Source: Cunninghamella blakesleeana
Taxonomy: Eukaryota; Mucoromycota; Mucoromycetes; Mucorales; Cunninghamellaceae
Reading direction: 5' to 3'
DNA length: 64,000 nucleotides
NCBI GenBank assembly: GCA_017871115.1
Contig: JAFCIZ010000006.1
Coordinates: 3,100,001 to 3,164,000, forward strand
The stretch's first letter is position 1; every line of letters starts with the position of its first letter. Under the pieces are notes generated by a model. The model was given only the letters and a program-made list of their open reading frames with translations, ran no database searches and had not been told where the DNA came from. Positions 1-12,005 of the stretch are shown here, piece after piece. The position numbers and the translations under genes are program-made.

Positions 1-96
1 AATAAAAATGATCCACCCCGTGATCACTTTTACACCAATAAGAAACATTTTTTATTTTATTTAAATCTCAATAAACCTTTTTTTTTATTATTATAG

Positions 97-902
97 AAAT
101 TTTATTGGCACCTTTTGTACCTAGTAATACAGCACGAGGTGGAGGAATCATTATGCCAATTGTCAATTCCATGAGTAAAACTTTAGGTTCTACCCCAGAC
201 CATCGTCCGGAAATCGGTGCTTTTTTAATGCTATTAGGCTCTCATAGTAACCTTTTGTCAGCTTCCATGTTTCTTACCGGTAATAAAAAAATACAACACA
301 ATAAATTAAAATAGAATGATCATTGTATATAAAAAGGATGGGTTCTTATGCTTTTTTTTTTTTGTAAAAAATAAAAAGGAATGGCATCAAACCCTTTGGC
401 ATTAGCAAAAGCAAATGAATTATTTCCTGATATGACCTTTACGTTTATGACTTGGATAACTGGAAGTATCATCCCTGCATTAGTATGTGCATTCTGTTTA
501 CCTTTAATCATGAGTAAATTCGTTTTTTCAAAAAGTAATTCATCCAAAAATCAATTGAATACTCAAGTTGTTGAACATTCTAAAACTCAGCTTCAAGATA
601 TGGGTCCAATGTCTATAAAAGAAAAAGTAAATATAGAAAATATGATTACCTTTTTTTTTTTTCCAAAAAAAAAAAGTATATAAATAGATGATTTTATTTA
701 AAAATTTTATTATTATTAGCAATTATGCTTTGTTTTATTAGGTTGTTTAGTTTTATGGGTAACTTCGGGATATACAAAATTAGATTCGACTCTGGTAGCT
801 TTGTCTGGAATTGTTGTCTTGTTACACATGGAAACTATTACATGGAAAGATGTATCCACCAATACGACTGCTGTAAATAAAATAAAATAAAATAAATCGA
901 TT

Positions 903-942
<40 letters not shown>

Positions 943-1643
943 GATAATGAATCAAGGGTGACCCTTATTTTATTTTTATTTTATTTATATAGTGGGATAC
1001 ATTATTTTGGTTAGGTGGATTTATAACAATAGCACAGCATTTATCTAAAGCAGGAGCTTCTGCATTCTTAGGTCAACATATTTCTTCAGCAATTACTGAT
1101 TTAGGACTTTCCCCTATTCCTTGTTTAGCCATCGCTTACTTTTTAACTACCTTTTTATTTTCATCCCTCAGTGCTCATACCGTTGCTTTTATCTCTACAT
1201 TTTTAGAAGCTGGGAAAGTATTAGGTGCAAATCCAATTATCTTAACGGCTTTATTATCTTATTTCGGTGCATTAGGTGGCTGTTTTGTAAGTTATATATA
1301 CATATATATATATATATATATTTAATAAAATTTATGCAAAACAATATTAATATCAAACATTTACTTTTTTTCGAATACAATTTATTTATTTATAGACGAA
1401 TTTTTCAACTGGTAAAAATAAAAATAATTATAAACAAATAGTAACTTCTAATAATTAATATATATATATATATATTACATATATTTTTTTAAAAAAAATA
1501 TAGGCACTACTGCTATGTATTTTGCTCATGGTTATGTATCACGTTCAAAATGGTTTAGTATTGGATTTTGTGTTGGATTATTCTATATTATTGTTTATTT
1601 TACCATTGGTATGGCTTGGTTCAAATTATTAGGATGGTACTAA
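97..1643 (+). CDS. DASS/SLC13-family anion (dicarboxylate) symporter, 5' truncated
   Basis: C-terminal ~344 residues of a divalent-anion:Na+ symporter; the 5' part lies outside the window. Exons: 97-279, 379-626, 720-872, 993-1286, 1396-1411 (a 16-nt microexon) and 1504-1643. The first exon carries the DASS signature PSNTARGGG. Then follow membrane segments, a short cytosolic loop rich in Lys/Ser/Gln, a second repeat-like half with LDSTLVALSG, and a closing half with LSAHTVAF, GCFTNFSTGTTAMYF and a hydrophobic tail ending KLLGWY. Family knowledge: such proteins move dicarboxylates (malate, 2-oxoglutarate, citrate) or sulfate/phosphate across membranes. The style looks closer to the bacterial/plastid 2-oxoglutarate-malate type than to Pho87/Pho91, but any N-terminal SPX domain would be off the window. 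Substrate is therefore unassigned. The microexon is well supported because it restores the conserved FSTG motif. Confidence 0.85.
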
Positions 1644-1864
1644 GCAATCTATATATATTAATATAAATTATTAGATATGATACACTTCTTTATATATAAA
1701 TTATACCCTATATAAATTTTTTATTGATTAATCTTTTTCCCCTGTTAAAACATGGCCAATTAATATTTTTTTTTGAACTTTTTAATAAAAAATATATATT
1801 ATGGGTCATCAAAAATTTTTTTTCATGCTTTTTCTTTTATTTTTTCTTTTTTTTTAATTGGATT

Positions 1865-3539
1865 ATGGCAGCTCAATTATATAAGACTGAATCAGGTAGA
1901 TTATTTCATGCTGGTGCAATTTGTGTAATCACTGTTGGGTATAGTTAGTAAAAGAATAAAAAATTAAAGAAAATGGTAAAATGATATATAAAAAAAATAT
2001 GAGTTGACTTTTTTTTTTAAAAAAAAAAAGATTACCTGCGTCTGGTAAAACGCATTCTACTAGATTACTTTTAAGATTTATGCGTTGGTTAGGCGTTTCC
2101 ACGGAAATATTTAGTGTTGGGGAATATCGTAGAAAGCATTTAAATTATCTTCCAAAAGCAGAGTGGTTTGATCAAAGTATATTATAATAATATTATAAAA
2201 CTATATTCTTATAGCAAAAGTTTAAAAAATTAAAAAATAAATTAATAGGTAATATCGAAGGAGCAAAAATTAGATCTCAATTAGCAAAAGATTGTTTAAA
2301 TAAAGCAATTGAATGGCTATTACATAAAAAGGGACAAATAGCCATATTTGATGCAAATAATGTCACGAAAGCAAGAAGGGAGTTCATCTACCAACAATTA
2401 ATTCAAAACAATATCCAACCACTTTTTATTGAATTTATATGTACAGATCCAGCAATGATCATGAAAAATATTTTAAAAGTTAAAGTGGCATCCAAAGACT
2501 ATGAAGGTTGGGCATTAGAGGACGCCATCAACGATTATAAAGAACGAATTGAACGAAATAAATCTAAATATCAAACCATTGAAGAAACGCAATTATATTC
2601 ATTTATTAAAATCATCGATGCTGGGAAACAATTAAGAATCAATAAAGTCGAAGGGTATTTATGTTCTAAAATTGTTTATTTTTTATTAAATATACATGTT
2701 CAAGAAAGGACTATTTATCTCGCAAGAGCTGGAGATGCTGGTGAGAATAATCATTCTTATAAAATCGATGCGCCTTTATCAAAACAAGGGGAGGCTTATG
2801 CAAACAGGTTGGCTCAGTTTATGAAACAATATCGTAATCTAAAAATGGTTGAACAAGAAGAAAAAAACGATACCGACCATCATTATTTACCAGAAAGTCA
2901 AATAAGATCGCTTACTGTTTGGACATCAACAAGAAGAAAAGGGATTCAAACTGCTCTTCCTTTTTCAAAACAACAATTCCCTATTTTAACTATGACGGGA
3001 TTAACTCAATTAAATCCGGGCGAATGTGATGGTTTATCAGAACAAGAAATAGATTTGAAATTCCCTGAGGAAGTGCTTTCTTCAAAAAAAAACCCTTATT
3101 GCCATCGATATCCTAGAGGAGAGGTAATTAAAAAAAAATAGGTATATATTTTTCTTTATTTTATTTTATTTTATTAAAATAAAATGAATATTTATTTTTT
3201 TTTATTTTTTTAAAAAAAAAATCAAGTCATATCATGATCTAGCTATAAGACTAGAATCCATTATTATGGCTTTAGAACGAGAAAAATCAGATGTATTAAT
3301 CATTGCTCACGAAACAGTTTTAAGATGCTTATATGGATATCTCTTTGGTTTGCCAGAAAATGTAATATAAAAAACATATTTATATATATTTATATTTATA
3401 AATAAGATGATGATTTAGTTATTTTATTAATATGTCTATTTTTTAGAAAATACCATTTGTATCAATTCCTCGTACAAGTGTAATTGAAGTATCAACAACA
3501 CCATATAAAAGTGTAGAAAAAAGACTGGAAATCACTTGA
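1865..3539 (+). CDS. PFK26-like: 6-phosphofructo-2-kinase / fructose-2,6-bisphosphatase with a degenerate phosphatase site
   Basis: Makes fructose-2,6-bisphosphate, the main allosteric activator of glycolysis, in the cytosol. Exons 1865-1938, 2031-2176, 2249-3123, 3227-3361 and 3447-3539 give 440 aa. Kinase half: Walker A GLPASGKT spans the first splice junction, followed by VGEYRRKHL, FDANNVTKARRE and FICTDP. The phosphoglycerate-mutase-like half follows: WTSTRRKGIQTA, LNPGECDGLSEQE, YPRGE and the second catalytic His in IIAHETVLRC. The first catalytic motif, normally RHGE, reads RAGD here (codons near 2725), so the phospho-acceptor His is absent. Expected activity: kinase only, as in yeast Pfk26, where Ser replaces this His. 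The N-terminus is short, with no long regulatory extension. The ATG at 1865 was chosen because the region before the P-loop is conserved and upstream sequence is T-rich. The 3' end lies 157 bp before the next gene. Confidence 0.93.
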
Positions 3540-3696
3540 TGTTTTTTTAAAATTCCGTATTTTTCTTTTAAAAAAAATCCAAGGAATTTTTTTTCATTCT
3601 TTCGTTTTTCTTTCCCTTTCATTTTTTTTAATAAAATATAGAATATATATTTATATATATATATAATAAACTTTATATATATATATTTATCCTTTA

Positions 3697-5803
3697 ATGA
3701 AATATATAGCACCTAAACTATTATATACCTTTATATTTGCATGCCAAGGATCAGCTCCTGTATATTTAACTTTATTTTATTCAACCCAACTTGGATTAAA
3801 AGGTGATCAAATTGGTCTACTAATAGCTATTGGTAAAAATAAAATAAAATGGAATAAAATAAAATAAAGTAAAATTATAATAATAATAATAATAATAATA
3901 CCATTGATAAAACGTAACAATGTTAGTAGTAATATTAATAAAAGGGTAGAGTATTCGTATACTTATATATCCTTTTATTATTATTATTATTATTATTATT
4001 TTATTTTATTCAAAAAAAAAAAACGATTAGCGCCTTTTATCGCAGCAGTAGCATGTCCATTTTGGACTGCCTTGGCAGATAAAACAAAAACTCACAACTA
4101 TATTATGTGTATGATTCAAACATTAGCAACAGTAGCTATCGTTAGTGTTATGGGTATCTCAGTCGTTGTGCAAAGTATCATAGAACCTGAAGCAAAGAAT
4201 CACTTAACCATTACTTTGGTCACTATTACTTCTGTTTGTTTTGCTTTTTTTGGGGTGCCTGTATTACCTCTGGTCGATGGTGGTGTTTTAAAAATATTAG
4301 GAAAAGAGAAAAGTTTATATGGTAAAGATATATACAATTAGTAATAATAATAATAATAATATGTATTAAAATAGGAATTTTCGTATATATATATAAATAT
4401 ACATTTATGCTCATATTTGTATATTTCGATTTTTTACTTTCATTTTTTTATGATGATAAAGGTAGACAAAGAATGTTTGGTTCATTATCATTTGGAATAG
4501 CTTCATCATTTGTTGGATTTATAGCTGATTGGACAAAAGATATGAACACTATTTTTTATGTTTATGCAGTTTCAGCTGTATTTTTTATTATGACAGCTGG
4601 TAGTACGCTATTTAAACCTGATAAATCAAGACCAAGATGGAATAGTACAAGAAGAAGGGTATCGTCATCATCTATTCATTCCTCAACTGCTTTGGTATCA
4701 TTCAACAGAAACAACAACAATAGTAATAATAATCATAATAGTGGTAGTAGTACTAATGTTAATAATACGAACAAGAATCAACTTCATAGACAACACGATA
4801 AAAATCAATTATTACATAATATACAACAATTCCATTTAGATCATATGTACAATGATCCTTATGAAAGAGATGATGAAGAAGAAGAGGATGAGCCTTTACA
4901 AATTAGACAAAATGAAATCCAACGTTTAATTCAGTTTGCAACAGAATCTAGTATTATTGAAGCTGTTAATTTATCCAACCCTCCACTTCATCGTAGATTA
5001 TCGAGTAATAATACTAACATAACAGATGATCATGGTTTTGAATCTTCATCACTTACTATGTCCACCTCACCATCCATTTATGCACCTTCTACTACAATTA
5101 TTGATTTATTGAAACAACGACAAGTTTATTTATTTTTTATCACAATGATGTTAATGGGGGCTGCTTTAAATATGGTTATTAGTTTTTTATTCATTTTCCT
5201 TACAAAAGATTTGGGTGCAAGCTCTTCTCTTACTGGATTAACAGGCTTAGTTGGTTCTTTTACCGAATTATTGTTTTTTTTATATTCCCGTGATGTAAGT
5301 AGTACATATATATATAATAATATAGTAAATCCTTTTTTTAAAAAATATGAAAAACGAAAAAAGTGAAAAGGAAAAGAGAAAAACATTACTCGTTATTCAT
5401 GTTTCATATATATATTGTAGTTAATTCGTATTTTTGGTATTCGATTCTTGATTATTCTTGGCCACGTTTTAACCATCATTCGTGTATTTGCTTATACTTT
5501 ATTACCAAAGAGTCCTACTGGTGCAAATATAGCGCTTGGTTTGCATTTATTAAATGGTAAATATAAGCATAAATAAAAAAAATCAAGCATATATATATAT
5601 ATATATGGATTAATAATAATAATAATAAAAATAAAAAATAACAAATTATATATGCATAAACTAAATAACATATATTAATTTTATATATACATACATATAT
5701 TGATTTGTAAAACAGGTGTTGCCTTTTCTGCATTATGGGGCGCTGGTGTTGTTCAAGCAGATGAATTAGCTCCTCCTTCCTTACAAGCAACTTCTCAAGG
5801 TAA

Positions 5804-5857
<54 letters not shown>

Positions 5858-6264
5858 GGTATCAACTTATAGTAATGAATACATAAATATATATCTTTTT
5901 CATTGTTAACACTCTTGTTTTTATTATTATTATTTTAGGTATTTTAGCAGCAATGTACACAGGTATTGGTGCTGGATTAGGAAGTTTATTAGGAGGCGTG
6001 ATTTATGAAAATTTTGGAGCCCATCAAATGTTTTATACAGTGATTTTTTTAACATCTATTAGTTTAGAAATGTATTTGGAAACCAATACTCGATGTGGGA
6101 TTAGTGATCTAATCAAATGGGTACTCAAAGCTATTATTGGCACTTATAGATGGATGCAGTCTGCTCGTAGTAGACAAGCCGTTCCTAGATGGCGAGGTGC
6201 AAGAAGAATGAATGGCCCTATCCATCTACAAGTAGATGATGATGAAGAAGTTAATGATCATTAA
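3697..6264 (+). CDS. Major facilitator superfamily transporter (MFS_1-like/MFSD6-like)
   Basis: 601-aa multi-spanning membrane transporter from six exons: 3697-3832, 4031-4321, 4462-5294, 5421-5556, 5716-5799 and 5939-6264. The order is typical of the MFS_1-like family. TM1 is FACQGSAPVYLTLFY; LGLKGDQIGLLIAIAPF and ACPFWTALADKTKTH form the loop 2-3 signature; VPVLPLVDGGVLKILG and RQRMFGSLSFGIAS make the mid-domain. A roughly 200-residue cytosolic loop, very rich in Asn, Ser and acidic runs, separates the two six-helix halves. The second half has LIRIFGIRFLIILGH, GVAFSALWGAGVVQADELAP and GAGLGSLLGGVIYENFG, which match this family closely. The tail is basic, then acidic. Substrate cannot be read from sequence; family members include proposed sugar/nucleoside or small-solute carriers. 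Introns contain (TAA)n and (TA)n tracts. Confidence 0.87.
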
Positions 6265-6697
6265 AAAAAAAAAGAGAGAGAGAATAATAGAAAATCCATT
6301 CATATATATATAATACCCTTCATCATTTTTTTTTTTTTTTTTGCTAATCTCCCCTGAAAAAAAGAAAAAAAATATTGAAATAAAATGTATAATTTCTTTA
6401 TGTATATACTATATATACTATATTGTCATTATTATTATTTTATATTTTAATACATAAAAACATCATTCATATTTGATTTATAACCTTATCAAAATAAACA
6501 TGTAATTAATTACAATAATAATAATAAAAAAAAAGCCATGATCTTGTTTTTAATGCTGAAAAGTTACACAAAAATGCTCTAATTCATTCCTCCTTTTTTT
6601 TAAAAAAAAAAGCATGCCTTATTAGTTTATTTTATATCCGAGAAAAAGAAAATGCTGTTATTTTATATATAAATAATAAATAGATGAATAATATATG
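6265..6697. other. Convergent intergenic spacer
   Basis: AT-rich spacer between the 3' ends of the MFS gene (+) and the RasGEF gene (-). It has poly-T and poly-A runs and AATAAA-like polyadenylation signals (for example near 6379). I see no gene. Confidence 0.6.
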
Positions 6698-6939
6698 TTA
6701 TAAAGGTCCAGGTTCACATAGGCTGCTTTGTTTTCGAATTTCAGAGTTATCTAATAATTGCATTTTTTTTAGATTCATGGCAATTTCTTCATGATAGTCA
6801 AAATGGTAAGTTCGGCAAAGGACTTGAAAAGCAAGAATATGTTTAATAATAGAAGCTATAATTATAGTATTATATATAAAATATGTAAGTATAATATTAT
6901 TATCCAATATACATACACACAAACATTCAGCCTCTCCTA

Positions 6940-6977
<38 letters not shown>

Positions 6978-7709
6978 GCGTGCATTGATTTATTTTAGTG
7001 CTATTTATTTTTACCTGTAATTCTAAATTTATTATAATTTACTAAATGTGTTCCTAATCTTTTACATAATTCTTTATCTTCAAGAGTTTCTCCAAAAGGT
7101 TCTCTATTTTCTAATTTACTTGTATCAATATAAGTCGGGAGTTCTGCATTAAAAACTAGATCCGATAAATAAAGTCCTATTATTTGTTTTTTAATAAATA
7201 AATAAATAGAAATGTAAATAAAAATGCAAGATTGTTATCTATTTATATTTTTTTTGATGATTAAACTTTTTTCGTTTTTTCTTTTCAATTATTTACCGAG
7301 AAAAGGAATACATCCACTTATTGAATCTGGAGAACTAGATAAAAAAGGGATTTGTGAATCTGTGGATAAATGATGATGTTGCTGCTGCTGCTGCTGTTGT
7401 AATAGTAGTAATTGTTGATGTCTTTTTTTGATAAGAATGGAATCTACCGCAGACGATTCGGATATATCTTCGGTTGCTTTTGTCATGGCATCACGTATAT
7501 TTTTCCAATTTCGAAATGGTTTTGCTAATTCTTTCAATTCACCAAAAATTTGCATTTCATAATGATCTACACGTTGCCATGTTTTTTCTAACCTTGATAC
7601 TGCTGGCGATTGTAAACCTAATAGCATCTGCATTAATGTACTATAATTACGATGATGATAACATTTCTATTCATTTTTTTAAATAATAGTAATAATAGTA
7701 TTAATATAG

Positions 7710-7780
<71 letters not shown>

Positions 7781-9109
7781 TAGCATTGATATATATTGAC
7801 CCATTAAAATATATATATATATATATTATAAAAGCCTTACCAAAGCAATTCTGATGAATTTTTCTATCACTCGAACCCTTGTATCCATATTTCTTGTTCT
7901 TACAATTTCAGAGGCTACCCATTGGCAAGTCTATAAAGTAAACAAAAAAACAAAAATAAAATAGGATAAATAAATCAAAATAAAGAATGATGACATTGAA
8001 ATGATATTTAGATATTTGCATATATGTTAAATAATATACCTTATTAAAAAATCCAATTAATTGTTCTACACCATCTCTAATTATATCATTATCTACATCA
8101 GGAGAGATAACCTTTCCTTTAGATTTTTTTCTCCATCTTAATTCGGCCAACTCATTCCAAGTAACCAATTGAAGCATCCTTTGCTCCATAATGCAAAATT
8201 GTTGAGCAATGATTTCCGATCTATAATGTAATATAAATGATTTATAATCCGTTCGAAGAAGTAAAGGAGTATCAGCTCCAATGGTTATAGAAGGTGGTGG
8301 TGCATCGCTATAAAAAGAAGCTCGTGGTAATAAATGGCGATGCTGCTGTTGAAGATGATGATGTTGATGATTGTTTTTTATAGAAGAAGAGTATGACTTG
8401 AATCGTTGATGGTTTACGTTAGCTGTAGTTGTAGTAGTGGAGGATGATGATGAGGATGATAAAGAAGGGGCACCCTCCATCGCTGATGATGAAGATGTTG
8501 ATGTAGATGGATATATATTATCATTTATTGTTGTTGAAAGCTCAGTTGTATAAAAAGGACATGTTGGAAGGTGAAATGGGCTAGCTGTTGTAGTAATGGT
8601 TTGCTTTTTTGCTTGGGATGATGCCGTTTTTTTAAAATCAAAAAATCGACTTGCTGATTTCATTAGAGAAGGTGTAGATCGATTTGATAAAGATCGATAA
8701 CGTTGATTATTACTATTATTTTTTATTTTTTTCTCACATAAACATTTTTCTGATATGAAATCATATGATTGCTGTTGTTGTTGAAAATAATCAATAGAAG
8801 AAGGATGTGGTGTTGTAGTCATGCCTTGTAAAATAGATTGATAAACGGTAGGTACAGATCGCTTAATCTTTTTTATATTAAAATTCATTTTTGCAGACCA
8901 AGCGTTTTCTGAATAAACACTTCGTTGAGAACAAGTAGAATGTCTTCTTGCACGACGATTACCAATAAAAGGTAATGATGAAGAGGAAGTGGATGTTCTA
9001 ACTTCTTTCCATTGTCTAAATAATTGATTATCAATATCTCCATCTGATTTGGAAGTTCCTTGACGATGTTTTCTTTGGCAGTTCAGTACTGCTAATGGTA
9101 TTTTATGAA

Positions 9110-9143
<34 letters not shown>

Positions 9144-11213
9144 TCCTTGCTGTTGTAGTTCATGATATGTAGAGGGTTGCCAATGCCAATTGGTCTCTGA
9201 TATCAAAGGGTGTTTATTATATAAATAACTCTGATGGTTATCCAAGATGATAGGAAGAGGAGGAGTATTAGTATTATTAGTAGTTGCTGTAGTTGTACGT
9301 GTTACTGAATGATCTAATTGGCTACAATATAATTTACGTTGGCGTTTTAATACATTTCTTAAATTTCTTATAATATTTTCATCTCTAGGTGAATTTAGTA
9401 TGGTTGGATGTGATCGAAGCTGTGATAAAAATGTACATAACATAAACCGGAGTGTTCTTGATGTCATAAAATCATGTTCCCAATAATGAGTTAACCAATA
9501 TCTTATTACAACAAACGTTCTATAAACATTTTTTTTTAAAAAAAAAAAAAATAAGGAAATTAGCCAACTTTTTTATTCAGGTGTTGTCTTGAAATGTATA
9601 TATATATTCATTATTTTCCCGTTTATCTACTTTTTTTTTTTTTTTTACTCCTCTCGAACGTATTCTCCTACACATATATATACACACACGATCGTTACTC
9701 TTATAATAATAATAAAAAAATAACCCCTTCACTCCTTTTTTTTATATTTAAAAAAAAAGTGGATATAAAGTATATCTATTTACCTTATCCGTACTAAACG
9801 TCGATCATCATCATTATTCAACAGTGCCCACCTGAACCGTAGAATAAGTAGTTTACAAAGTTTGATTGGTGTTAAAAATTGTCGAAAAGTAAGAAAGAAA
9901 TCCATTAATAAATCCGTATCTAAATTTGGTATTTATTTGAACAATATGCCAAATAAGGGTTTCCATAATTAAAATATAGAGAGTGAGAGTGAGAGTGAGA
10001 TCATAAGTTGTTTGAATTATTTAATTATTATTTATAATTAAAAAAAAAAAGATTTTTTTTTACATACCTATATCTTTTGTTATGATTTCCACTAATTTTT
10101 CGACTGTTGCAGAATTCATAGAAGAAGTAAGATTATCATTCTTTTTGCTATAATGAATGAAATAAGCATTGTTTTTACTTAAAAGATCAAAAATATGCGT
10201 ATCATTTTCAATAGGAGGCGGAGGTGGTGGAGTAGTAGATAATGTGATAGAAGCTGTATCATGTATATCACTTTCATGTTGTTCTTCAATACCGACCCAA
10301 CCCAGGGATTCTTTTTCAGGACATTTAGCCACATCGATAATAGCTGACACTATACCTTTGGATCGCTGTTTTGCTGTTGCTGTTGTAGTAGTTGTTGTCG
10401 TCGGTAATTCCATAGTTGGTAATATTTTAGATTCTAAATAAACAAATAAATAATAAAAGTAAAAGTAAATAAATAAATAAATAATAAATCTAAAAGAAAA
10501 GAAGAAGAAAAAAGTAATAATAATAAAAAAGACCCAAGATCTTTTTGAATCCCTCGCTCTATCCCCTTATTCTTTGTCTTTCTGCTTTTCCCCATTCAAA
10601 CCTTTTTTTTTTTTTTTGACATATTTCCTTTATTTTTTTTTCTTTATTTTTTTTTTCCCATTTACGTTCTACTACTTCGTTGTATTTTATTTTATTTTCC
10701 AATTTTTTCGGTAAAAAAGATTCATGCAGGGTAATTGTTTTTGTGTCTCTATTTTACAAAAAAAGGAAATAAAAAAATAGAACAAAAAAATATGTAAGAT
10801 TTTTTTTTTTTTTTATTTCCCAAATAGAATATTATACCGATATATATTTTCAAATGATAGCATATTTATTATTTTTTTACTTTTGGAGAGTTGAATCGCT
10901 ATTATTATGTTGCTGTTGTTGTTGTTGGAAAGGTTTTAAGTCATATTTATAATCATTAAATGAGCTATGTCTACGTCGCCTTATATGTGGCGCTGTTGTT
11001 ATTGAAGAAGTATGTTCTTGCTCTTGTTTATAAAGATCAAACGTTCTCTTCAATTTTAAATCCCCATAAGATTTAGATCGTCGTCTATCATAATAAATAA
11101 AGAATGACAATTTAATCGTGTTAGAAAAATTAATGAAAATGATAAGTTTAAAAGAAAAAAAAGAGAATTTTTATAAAATTTTACTTTAACTCCGGAGCTA
11201 CTTTTGATACCAT
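6698..11213 (-). CDS. Ras-type guanine nucleotide exchange factor (CDC25-like RasGEF)
   Basis: Activates Ras-family GTPases at membranes by GDP/GTP exchange. Minus-strand exons: 11213-11185 and 11084-10881 (tentative 5' exons), 10433-10068, 9919-9784, 9519-8040, 7930-7841, 7666-7297, 7176-7015 and 6855-6698. The last seven join in frame to 919 aa. The RasGEF_N domain spans the 10433, 9919 and 9519 exons (ITKDIDTDLLMDFFLTFRQF, then YWLTHYWEHDF). A long low-complexity Ser/Asn/Gln/Thr region follows. The catalytic Cdc25 domain runs from DYKSFILHYRSEIIAQQF through NKTCQWVASEIVRTRN, FIRIALKCYHHRNYSTLMQM, LQSPAVSRLEKTW and PFLGLYLSDLVF to a tail ending SLCEPGPL. A His/Gln tract interrupts the region before PFLG. 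The two 5' exons fit each other but leave a phase mismatch of one base with exon 10433. A small unseen exon is needed, or translation starts at the ATG at 10413. Divergent from the dysferlin-domain gene. Confidence 0.9.
7711..7781. repeat. (TAA)n microsatellite in a RasGEF intron
   Basis: About 23 uninterrupted TAA units fill the intron between the minus-strand exons 7930-7841 and 7666-7297. It is one of the longest pure trinucleotide runs in the window. Confidence 0.95.
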
Positions 11214-12005
11214 AAAGTGAAAAAAAGAAGAAAAAGAGACAAAAAAATTCAAAATAACAAATCCCAGATTGTTGTTACCTCTTTATTTGATAAAAGGGGG
11301 TGAGTGAAAAAACACTTATAAAAAAAATACTATCTAAACTTAAGGGGAATGTGAAAATATCCACCTAAAATTTCTTTTTGAATTGTAACTAAAATAAGTC
11401 CCCTTTTGATTATAGACACTATTTATTATAAATCACATATTTTATTTATTTTATTAAAATAATTATAATAGCTACATACATAATTATATAATTACATAAT
11501 GATGGTGTTAAAAAGTAAAAGGTACATACATCGAAGGAAAAATATACATGTATCATTAGGCATACATTATACATTTATTCGTATATAATATAGATGCTAA
11601 ATATTGTTCGTATACATGCAAATATTATATATGTTTAATGATACATAGATCATATTTAAATTTTTATAGTTAAATAGATATACTTGTTGTATACTTGCAT
11701 ATTTCGATTACATTTATAACATATCCATATTATGCATTATAAAATAATATTAGGATATATAAAATAATATAAAAAAAGGAAAAAGGAAAAGATTTGGTTT
11801 CCACTTTTGGAATCCATCCTTTTATCCAGCTTTTATTTCTAGCCAATCAGATTCATGAAACCAATTTCTTAAAATTTATTCCATATTTTTTTTTTTTATT
11901 AGCTCGTTTCTTTTTTTTCTCCAACTCTTTCTTTCATTTTCTTTTTACTACCCTTACTTTTTTTTCCCTTCACTTTGAATTTTTTTTTATTACGGTTATT
12001 AAAAT
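11214..12005. promoter_or_regulatory. Shared upstream region between divergent RasGEF and DysF-domain genes
   Basis: A 792-bp AT-rich spacer between two divergently read genes. It has T/C-rich tracts just before the plus-strand ATG at 12006 (11885-11990) and TATATA-like stretches near 11580-11770. No ORF or RNA gene seen. It presumably holds both promoters; specific factor sites cannot be assigned. Confidence 0.55.
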
